Made by a program: the position numbers and the translations under genes | Assembly: GCA_947176975.1 (NCBI GenBank) | Contig: CAMWSW010000002.1 | Span: 1-29,241, forward strand | Source: an uncultured Clostridia bacterium | GTDB taxonomy: Bacteria > Bacillota > Clostridia > Christensenellales > UBA3700 | Length of the DNA stretch: 29,241 nucleotides | Direction of reading: 5' to 3' | Shown: positions 18,501-27,200 of the stretch, in pieces | Layout: each line of letters opens with the position of its first letter | How positions within the stretch are numbered: the stretch's first letter is position 1 | Notes under the pieces: model-generated | What the model saw: only the letters and a program-made list of their open reading frames with translations | What the model was told of the DNA's origin: nothing | Databases searched by the model: none

Positions 18501-21280
18501 ACGTTGATTTGCAAAGGCACAATCGTTTCGTTACCTCTTGCGTCGACGTACTTTAATTCCTTAAGATCGCTGTCGTTGATGGTGACAACAACATTTCTGT
18601 CGCCGTTGCTGTTGAGGACTTCGTCTTGGATATAAGATTCCGTAGCCGCTACAGCGATACCCGACTTGCCGTTTTCTATTACGGAGAATTTTGCAAGAAC
18701 TTGATTTTTGGTCCAATGCTCTGCAATATATTCAAGGTCGTCGTCTGTCAAAAGTCTCTCCACTCCGTCTTCAAGCATATAATATTCAATTTCGCTTACT
18801 TCTGGAGCTTCCGTGTCAATACGCACGATTCTGCTATCGCTGACCGCAACGACGACGTCCTCGTTTGCGACGGTATCTCTCTTGTATGCGTAGAATGTAT
18901 ATGACGTACCGTTCTTACCCGTACCGGCTTTAATTATAAATGACGCGCTTGCCGAATTATCTTCGCGGATATATTCTACCTCGTCTGCGCTAACCGGTCC
19001 GCTTGGGAAAGCTCCGTTGCGTTGGAATGCGATGCTGTCAAAGTCGCTTGCGCTGTCCATGGCGAGTTCAAACGTGACTTGATCCTGCCAACCGTCGGTA
19101 GTAGTCGTACCGCTGCCGAAGTTGAGTTTACCTTGCAAAATAGTAAACATATAATTACTCGTAGGCTGCCAAGCAAGCATTCTTTCCGCTTCACTGTAAT
19201 ATGCGTAAGCGCGCTCGCCGACGAAAGTCTCAAGCTTCATTGTGTAAGTACCCGGCATATAAGTCTGCGAAAGAGCAACTTCTTTGTTACTACGCGTTAT
19301 TTTCCATAGCGCCGGATTATTAAACACACTCTTATCAAATGCGTCGTAATTGGTCATTGTTACGGAAGGAAGATTAAGCGGGTCGGAAACACCGTGATAC
19401 TCCTTGATTAAATTGCCGTTGGTACCGTTGGTATCGACGTATTGCACAGATCCCATTCTGCCAAACTCGTAATTATATTTACCGTTGTTTTTAGAAGATA
19501 TCAAATATATCTCGGCGTAAATCGGCTCATCGCGGAAAACGTCAATGTGGCTTGAAGTTTCACCGAATAGGTCTGTAAACTGAGCCGACCAGATAAAGCC
19601 TCCGCCTTCACCCGTTCTCATTTTGTATTGCTGATAACGCGACTTGGAGCTGTTCATATCAAAATCATCCATAGCGCCGCTTGCTTTGAATTCGTCGTGT
19701 CCATCGGCAACTATATGTACTCTGATATCGTAAGTAGGATTATCTATATCAAACATAACGGTCATCGCGCCGCCGTCGGTGATAGGATTGATTTCCAACC
19801 AATTTCTGATATTACCAGAAGAATCCAACACCAACTTGCCGTCGGTTGACTTAGGCTGGACGGCAAATGAAGACGTATTTGTTTCTGCCAAAGCGTCGAG
19901 ATTATAAAGTATTGCCAAACTCTCTATTTCGTCGTCAGTTCCCACTGCGTCAAAGAGCGAACCCATTGATTCTTGCGGTTTATTATTGAAGTTGGAAAAT
20001 CTGGTACCTCTCCATGAAGAAATAATACCTTTTATCTGTCCTTGTTGCACTTTCGTTCCGCTATTACAGTCGGAAATCGTTGTCTCATTGGCTATCTTGA
20101 TACAACCTCCTGCAACGCCTCCGGCATACGCTCTGAACTTTTCATCCTTTGCCGCTCTGTTTGCAAAAGCTTTGACTTGTCCGCTGCCCGACAAAGAGCA
20201 GTACGTAATCTTTGCCGTGCCCGCGTCTATATTTCCGACGATTCCGCCGGCGATCGCCATAGAATTGTGTTCATCCGTAAGCGCAAATGATGTAGCCTTA
20301 CCTTTTGCTCCCGCAAAGATACCCGTGCCTTCAGCCAAATCTACCCAACAATAATTGATAATACTGTTGTCCTCTATTCTTCCTGCTATTGCGCCTGCAT
20401 AAGCGGAATTCTCCTGGAATTGTCCCGTCTTTTTCTGGCCGCTCGCTACGCCCGCTTCTCTTTTGATTACCGTGAAAGCATTTTTGACGTTGACTTTGAT
20501 ATTGTCAATGACTCCGTTATATCCGTTGAGTCCCGTGATAATACCCGCGGAAAAAAGACCTTCCTTTGCAGACAATATTCTGTTTGACGTTGCCATACCC
20601 AAATCGCCTTCTTTAGTGCCGGTCTCACCCCAAGTGGCGCTGATTATGGTATGAGGAGAGGTATAATTTACGGTAAAGTCTTTCAAAGTACCGTAGTTTT
20701 GCGCAACCAAATAGCCCGTATACTCGTACCATATGTCAAAATTATCATATCTTCCGGCTCCGTTTCTATTGCTTAATCTAGGCTCATCCGTATCTCTTAC
20801 TTCTGTAGAAGAATTGGAAATACCTGCTCCGCCGTAGATATTTATCGTATGTCCGTTACCGTCGAATATTCTACCTTTTTCAAAAATAGCGTCCGAACTG
20901 CTGACGTTTACGGTATAGTATCCTTCAATAGTACTTGGAGGATTGTAAGCTATACCGACGTCTTGCGTCAAAAAGCCTATTTTCTTTTTACTGATCGCCA
21001 CGTTGCCCGTGAGAAAGTTATACAACTCTCCGCCGTTGTTTATCGCATAGATAGTATCGGAACTTACGCCGTATTTTTGCGCCATCGCGCTCAAATCCAA
21101 ACTAGCGGAAGTCGTGCCGTTATCTCCTTTATATTCCGCCATATACAGCGTGTCGCCTGCGGCAGCCTGCGCCTGAGGTTGAGCGTCTTTCAAGAATGCC
21201 ACTGCAACCAAAGACAACACAAGCGCTATTACGATAGCAACCGATATTAGGCTAATTCTTTTTAAAGTCTTTGTCTTCAT
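15527..21280 (-). CDS. Giant beta-helix/MBG-repeat surface protein with C-terminal membrane anchor
   Basis: A 1917-residue protein. Signal peptide about 1-42 (MKTKTLKRIS, hydrophobic core, AQAQAAA). Residues about 45-430 are beta-helix-like, with FDGNGHTI near 138, GGIVGN and GGVAGG turns and QIKGIISSW near 414, and align with the N-terminus of the next protein. Ig-like units follow, one near 840 containing RIDTEAPEVSEIEYY. From about 1230 to 1880 MBG/YDG-type units occur, with IYYYGDEVPTEI, VYDGQKHLPT (near 1614) and VYDGKRHAIAF (near 1705). The C-terminus is a transmembrane helix (about 1883-1907) ending KKRKKAGIV, a stop-transfer anchor without LPXTG. ATG 21278-21280 is chosen because GGGGGAG lies six bases upstream and the signal peptide starts there. 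A longer in-frame start overlaps the upstream gene. It begins 14 bp after the lipoprotein gene and ends 15 bp before its paralogue. Confidence 0.87.
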   Translation of the reverse strand: MKTKTLKRISLISVAIVIALVLSLVAVAFLKDAQPQAQAAAGDTLYMAEYKGDNGTTSASLDLSAMAQKYGVSSDTIYAINNGGELYNFLTGNVAISKKKIGFLTQDVGIAYNPPSTIEGYYTVNVSSSDAIFEKGRIFDGNGHTINIYGGAGISNSSTEVRDTDEPRLSNRNGAGRYDNFDIWYEYTGYLVAQNYGTLKDFTVNYTSPHTIISATWGETGTKEGDLGMATSNRILSAKEGLFSAGIITGLNGYNGVIDNIKVNVKNAFTVIKREAGVASGQKKTGQFQENSAYAGAIAGRIEDNSIINYCWVDLAEGTGIFAGAKGKATSFALTDEHNSMAIAGGIVGNIDAGTAKITYCSLSGSGQVKAFANRAAKDEKFRAYAGGVAGGCIKIANETTISDCNSGTKVQQGQIKGIISSWRGTRFSNFNNKPQESMGSLFDAVGTDDEIESLAILYNLDALAETNTSSFAVQPKSTDGKLVLDSSGNIRNWLEINPITDGGAMTVMFDIDNPTYDIRVHIVADGHDEFKASGAMDDFDMNSSKSRYQQYKMRTGEGGGFIWSAQFTDLFGETSSHIDVFRDEPIYAEIYLISSKNNGKYNYEFGRMGSVQYVDTNGTNGNLIKEYHGVSDPLNLPSVTMTNYDAFDKSVFNNPALWKITRSNKEVALSQTYMPGTYTMKLETFVGERAYAYYSEAERMLAWQPTSNYMFTILQGKLNFGSGTTTTDGWQDQVTFELAMDSASDFDSIAFQRNGAFPSGPVSADEVEYIREDNSASASFIIKAGTGKNGTSYTFYAYKRDTVANEDVVVAVSDSRIVRIDTEAPEVSEIEYYMLEDGVERLLTDDDLEYIAEHWTKNQVLAKFSVIENGKSGIAVAATESYIQDEVLNSNGDRNVVVTINDSDLKELKYVDARGNETIVPLQINVDRVEGKLKFKYSSYRTDGSFNYSTKNVMVTYTATFGKSDWRLYYSYQRNEQGGDIWIPCEDLLNESAVSGNDSVLTINWNMGDIYTGIGDDFKIKMINETGLYEDEVFPLNAEGERYENDAIGKYVIWLRLASIYLDTNLNNVFTYENGEKKTVEDILLNEEERAEYFDKQYDGTDEYKKEYKFYADFSELNNEDGFYSDDYLGVIYSPAGMSRPLIVLGENGIVPVEVKYTSSAVGNTKVSFRVVLTGVDGYNYIVYFTDLSEIDFFEDVEVEEDTYWETCEKDAKINKVTITIELGEQEAFNSQKIYYYGDEVPTEIEVYVEATDEYVPVKIDTQASSTATINQYLVKGIAPNGYENIEYIVNSTNIEIKQRPVAVDLIFDNSDVVGNIPTGVTAGNSHTITGTYVDVNGETQKANIEYVLGERPVATLSAVGLYTINITLPDNNYAVSGQTSFKFNIARGQLDITTGVRVKDYTEGQLQYDLIIPEGSKDLYEESDLSIKYYEYLEGATYNAAEGRVIGKPSDDAMTEYPTERGFYLVKVEFVTKDNPNFFPKSDYAEGYLIIQRAKTEVRMEDVSLEYYFTGEKRSFNLVDAVAEVRSSSNKQLWSASTSADGIVKVQYKNDRGSYVDVANSPSEGGGWFSETGRYEYRVSYLGNDDYDRSSIDVVMIINPAELKGITFNSIEAVYDGQKHLPTASGLLGYSDLKITFQYGTTRIHADGFDANEAIKQLNFVNAREYTVTMSVSKDGYSTKELQAKVTIKKATMEGVSAKVLNVVYDGKRHAIAFEGLERDSNGNYTYNGESVIVNGGEGHYYATNVYVDPEVGPSYYTGEVKLTSPNFEDLVLKTQIMIRQADLPYKEINKDLPGKVPSGISLSEYKGYFVDSNGTKVECALQYRKYVKGDESNGEIVTPDENGVIADGRYTVWLVIPNTNYKLDRYWTVDVGEINSAEISVYGWVAIAAVVVLMVAATVTAVVVVKKRKKAGIV

Positions 21281-21286
21281 CCCATT

Positions 21287-21293
21287 CTCCCCC
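21287..21293 (-). promoter_or_regulatory. Ribosome binding site that fixes the start of the 1917-residue protein
   Basis: GGGGGAG on the minus strand, six bases before ATG 21278-21280. An upstream ATG touching the stop of the previous gene (TAATG at 21293-21297) would add only MGENG and has a weaker site, so it is less likely. Confidence 0.75.
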
Positions 21294-21294
21294 A

Positions 21295-24200
21295 TTAGTT
21301 CGTACCGTCGTCTTCTACCATTACGTGGACTTTCATAATACACGTTTGGGCTATGTCTCCGCTACATACCGTTACTTCGATATCCATTGCGCAATCCACA
21401 GCTTGATCGAGGTCTACTACGCTTCCGACATTGACTCTTAAGTCGGTGTATATAATATTGCCGTCTGCGTCCTTGCCGGATCTAATCGTAGCTCTATTGC
21501 TATCCATGTAATTTATCTTAGTGAGGTCAATCGTAACTTCATATTGACCCATTGAATCGTCGTCAAATACGATATTCTTGGTGAGCGTAAGTTTTTGAGT
21601 CATCTTAGCCGTTTCGCTCAAGTTCGTTCCGCCTACCATAATGTAGAGAACTTCGTTGTTGAAAATACCTTTGACTCTCTTTGCTCTTACTTCCACGTCT
21701 ACTTTAAACGGCTTGTTCAAAGCAGAGACGTTGAACAACTCATTCTTAGCCTGTACCTTCGTCTTGACGGTATAGGTATCCGAAATGCTGTAGTTGATTT
21801 CCGTCAAATCCCAAGTGATAGGCACGTTGAAGCACTGTCTTACTTGAGTAGATACGATTGACTCCTTGTTCCTAGCAACAAAGTCTTTTACGTAATCTAT
21901 ATCATCGCTGACGTAGGTCGCAGGTTCGCCGTCCTTGGTGTATTCAATGACGTATTTCAAGAAGTTTCCGTATTCCTTGGTTACTTCGCCCGAGCATGTC
22001 GGCAAAGTTCCGATTATCTCAAAGGTCTCGAGATCCAACGAACCCACAGTCTGATACAAGTTGACGTTGTCTACATATACGTCGTAAAGTCTGTTGCCTT
22101 TCTCGTCCATCTTATAGATATACGGGTCAATAGCCATATTCGTCAATTCAGACTTGATAGAACTTCTGTCAATTATCTCGACGTTGATATCAAACGAATA
22201 CTTATCGCTGAGTCTAAGCGTAGCCTTGAGATTCTTCTTGCCTTTCATGGTTATTTCGAAGTTTCTTATCCAGAGACTGTCTTTCACTTTGAGTACGGAC
22301 GTCTTACCGTTCGTATATTTTACCGTAACGCGACTCGGGAATGGATTCATTCCGTAATAGAGAACTTGTATCGGGTCGATGTAATACGTTCCGCCTTTAA
22401 GTTCGCTTCCGTCGACTTCGATACCCAAAGGCACACGGTCTTCAACTTGAACGTTGACGTACTTTTCTTGCAAGAGCGTACCGTTGATTTTGCTGTACTC
22501 GACGATTTGTCCAGTTTGCTTATAGATATATGGATCGAAACCTATTACCACGTCAAACTGTCTGAATTGAGCGGGTCTTTCGGGATCGATAACAAAGTTA
22601 TCGTCACTGAGTTCCTTCCAAGCAATCGGCATATCGTATACCGCGCCGTTGGTGAATTGAACGTAAGCGTGATCCGGGAAGTACTTGACTCCCTCGTCGT
22701 TGACAAAATATTGGAATGGATCTATGAAGAGCGCAGATTGCTTCAACGCTTCGTCAAAGTAAATTGCCTCAACCTCGTTTCTCATTACGGCAACGTTGGT
22801 CTTCTTGAATGTCCAAGTGAACGAACTGTTTGGATATGCGCTGTTGTCCAAAGCCACGTCGACTGGATTTACCTTATCGTTGTTGTTGTTCCAATCAAAT
22901 ACGACGTTTTCGAGATTCTTCCACACTACGTGGACGTCCTCGTCATACTCTTGTTTGGTGTTGGAGTCGAGATAATTTGCTTCCACGACGCTCGGGAAAG
23001 GATTCTCCTCGCCTCCGCCTATCATGTACATATAGTACTTATACGGATCTATATTGATGGTATTGACGGCGTCGTTGATAGTCAAGGAGTAAACTTCCTT
23101 GGAATTAACTACGAAGGTCAATTCTACCGTTTGCGGAGCGCTGCCGTCAAATGCGGCAATCGTCGTCGTGATTGTAAACTTACCGCCGCTTACGTTTGTA
23201 GAATACTTACCGCTGTCAAGTACTCTGCCAAAGAGATTCTCCGTAGCCTCGGTAGTATTCCAACCGTTGAGTACGTCAAGTCCCACTGCCTTTCCGTCGG
23301 GATACTTGAAGAAGAGCGTCTCGGGAGTAAAGTCCTCTATCGTGGAGGTCTTTGTCTCCGTGTTTGGATTGATGTTGAACTCATACAAATCGACGTTGAT
23401 ATTGGTGCCTTCGCTTCCGTCGATTATGATTTTGTTGACGGTGCTGTCGAGATAGTGTATCGTCAACGGCAGCGTCGTACCGTTCTTGAACGATACGGTA
23501 GTTTCTACGTCATGAGCCTCGTAATCTTGCGGTCTCCAATCTCCGAAGCTCATATATTCGGTGTTTATCTTAATCAATTTGTCGCTTTCGGTATGCACGA
23601 CCAAGAAGTCCGGCAACGAATCGTCGTAAGCGTGCATCTCAATATCGTCGATGGAGACGAGACTACCGCTTTCGCTCTCAGGATATATTAAAATCGGTAA
23701 CGTCTTTGTAACGTTGTTGGAGAAGCTTGCGGTTGCTATTACTTTAACGTAAGGTCTTCCACCGTCATCCGGCACTTTCGGATTTTGCAACGCTGCCTTA
23801 AGATTTGCAGGTCCCATAACTTTATTTCCGCTTTCAATCTTAAAGGTGACGTTGGCTCTCATGATAGTGGTACCCTTTTGGTAAATCGCTATCTTATCCG
23901 TGAAGTGCATCTTAATAATTTCATCTACGCCGTCGTCGTATGATGAGTAGACGTACGGAATGAACGGTATACTCGTCGGAATATCCGCCCAAGTCACGAG
24001 TCCGTTGTTTGCGCCGTCCGCCGTAGACTCTCCCACGCTCTTTGAAGAGTTGTAGATAAATATCTCTGTAAAGAATCCTATTGGATTGCCGGCTTTTGCA
24101 GAACTTTCATCTTTCCAATAGCCTCTTGCGTCCTTGCTCTTGTCGTACGCTATAGGTTTAGTAGGATCATTATCAACGTAAATATGCTCGCCGTTATCCT

Positions 24201-27200
24201 GTCCTCTGAAGTGGATATTGGAAATCGTTGCGTCCACGATGTTGACTTCCAGCGTAGCCGTATTCCATACCGCAAACGGCAACAAGCCCGATACGATATT
24301 TCTAACCTGATTGTATACGCTGTTTAGTAAAGCATCAGTGATTGCCAAGCTTGCCAAAGAACCACCTACGCCGCCAATAGCACCTTTGGCAACGTCTTTA
24401 AGCATATCGGTAAGATTGCCTTGCAAATCTCCCCAGAACGTGTTGTTCTTTTTATTTGCACCGTAAGTCTCTCTCGTCCAAGAAATGAGGTCGAGATAGC
24501 TCTTGCTGAACATATCAGGAGCCATTTCCTTAAGATTTATTATTGATTCGTGTCCCGAATTCTTTGCAAAGACGTATCCCAAAATATCGTCAATGAGTTT
24601 GTTGATAAGATACGGGTCGAATTCTATCGTTACGTTGAAGGTTCCGTTGGCTCTCAAGTTGAGCATAATGCCTCTTTCACCAAGCAACTTGATTATATCA
24701 AGTTCTGCAAACACTTTTGCAATTCCCGTAGGCTCATCGGCAGCCGCAGGCTCGGCATAAGTCGTAGGCTCGCCTGCCGCAAGCGTCTGTGATTCGGTGT
24801 TATTACCGCTGAGCATTCCGTCTATCGAAGAGAAAAGATTGTCGATTACTGGAGCAAGCATACCTACGAGATCAAGATCGATATATTGCAAACCTACCGC
24901 CTCGCCTATGTCAACGACGAAGTTGACCAAATTCGAGCAAATCGCCAACATCATCTGTCCAGACGTTTTTCTGTGGTCAAGTACAAGATATACGAGCGCT
25001 TTCATATCTTTCCCGCTTGCTTGATTATCGTTGTACATTGTCTTGTTGATATGTCCGAGAGTTATTAAGAATGAACCTTGAGGAGCAACTGGAGTTCCCT
25101 TGACGCCTTCAAGCTTCTTGCCTGCCGAAGCCGTGACCTTCTCAATGATAATTCTCGTATACAGCTTATAGTCGTCTATATATCCGTAACCGGTCTGACC
25201 GTGGAGATTGACGACGTCATTTGTATAGTTTGCCAAGTCGATGGTAAAGCCTATATCTAGATTGTTGAGCAAAGTGGTAACGAATCTTTCTCCATTCGTT
25301 GCGTCCCAGTCGGGTACGTCGTCGAAGTCGACAGGTATTTCTACGTCTCTGCCGAGCGACAGGCTGAGAGCCAAATCCATGGTGATATCTTCTACCGTAA
25401 AGCCCAGCTCGAATCTGTCTCCAAAGAGGTCGAGTTTACCGTCCAATCCGAGATTGATACCGAGGTTGACACCCACCAATTCTTCGAGCATACCGTTGAT
25501 AATAGCAGACGTAAAGTTGATTACGATTGCCGTATTCTCCAAATGGATTGCCTCAGTCAAATATTTGATGAAGTCTTTCAACTCAAGGTTTTCGCCTATC
25601 ATAGCCACGCCGCTGTCCGCCGCGACTTCCTCGCTCAAAGCAAGCTGATCTGTGCCTTCGGGAGATGCGCCTACGGTCGGCAAGCCTGCGTTCTTCAACA
25701 AATCGTTGATTATATCGTTGAGATCGAAGTTTCCGATATTTCTGATAAGTCCGTCAACCATCGAGAATACTTTGGTTACGATTGTCGAATTGACTATCTC
25801 GCCGCTGAACAACCCCAGACCCGTGAGGTCTACGATTATGCTGTTACGGTAGATATACAATCCCAATATATTCTTCTGCTCGTACTTCAATTCAAGCGAG
25901 ATCTTACTGTTGGAGAATCTCGTCAAATCAAGATCCCAAGACAATGCAAGTTGAACATGAGTGCTCCAATCGTCGAGGTCAAGAGACATCGGCAAATCAA
26001 GCTTTTTACCTGCGTTTGCCAAGACGTTGTTGATCAAACGCGTGAGATTCATCTCATTGTCGAGAGTATAAAGATCGATATCGAGTAGTACGGAAGCCTT
26101 ACCCACTGTAGTGAGAATTGCGTCTATAAGGTCAGACTTATAATCGTCAAATTCTTGCGCTTTTTCCTTGATAGGATACTTGTGTTCGCCGAGATTACCC
26201 ACGATAACGGGGTGCTCTGCAGTTCCTGCCGCAAAGACGAGTTCCATGTTACTGCCGTAATTATACTCTTTCCTCGTGTAATATACGACGTTGGGATTTA
26301 TATTCTCTTCGTTTTCAGGCTTATCTTTGATATTTCTGTAAATCTTGCCTTCTTCTTTTACGATACGCTGGTCTTTATCGTCAAAGTAGTATACCGCTTC
26401 TCCGTTTTCGTCGACTTTCGGTATGAAATCTCCGGTAAAAGTGAAGATAAATCCGTCTTTTCTTCCAAGCTCGAGTGACAAATCCACTTTCATAAGGCTG
26501 AGTGCCTCTGCGAGGGTATTGCCCAATTCAGTCTTCGTAGCGCTGAGCAATGCAAGAATTGCAGCCAAAGAGATAGACGGTACGAATTTATCCGTATTAA
26601 ACCAAAGTATGATTGCTTCAGCGGGAGCGACTTCACGCGCTTGAGCGTAGGTCGCAACGCCCGACGTACTCATGCTGCTGCTCGACGCGCTTTGCGCTAC
26701 GACTTGAGACGTAAATCCAAGCAATTCTTTGAAGTCAAGTTCGAATTTCAAATCTCCGCCCTGTACGCCGATTTGGTTAAGCAAACCGCCTATTACGTTG
26801 TCGAGAAGCGAATATAGCAAATCCGTAAAGTTGAGAGAGAAACTCAACTTAGGCAATACTATGCCAGCTATATTAAAGTTGGATATATCTATATAAATAT
26901 TATTATTATATCCGTATATACCCAACAAGACTTTGTCAGGCTCTATAATTTGATGATTACCTACTCTTATACCGCTTTCCGTCTTCATCTCAAGGACGAT
27001 CATGGATTCTGCCGTATTTACCCTATTAAGCGCAATTTGCAAGTTTAGCGACGCGTCGAGAATAAAGTCGTTGTCAAATGTCCACAAAATGCTTGAATTC
27101 TCTACTTCGGATACTCCGAATCCCGCAATAAACGGCGCAAGGTCGTAAGTGCCAGCATCGAATTTCAAAGAGAAACCGCTGCTGAATCTTATTCCGCCGA

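Noticed and set aside
21281..21343. Longer start of the 1917-residue protein (21 extra residues)
   Set aside because: It overlaps the upstream gene and would place an arginine-rich stretch before a complete signal peptide.
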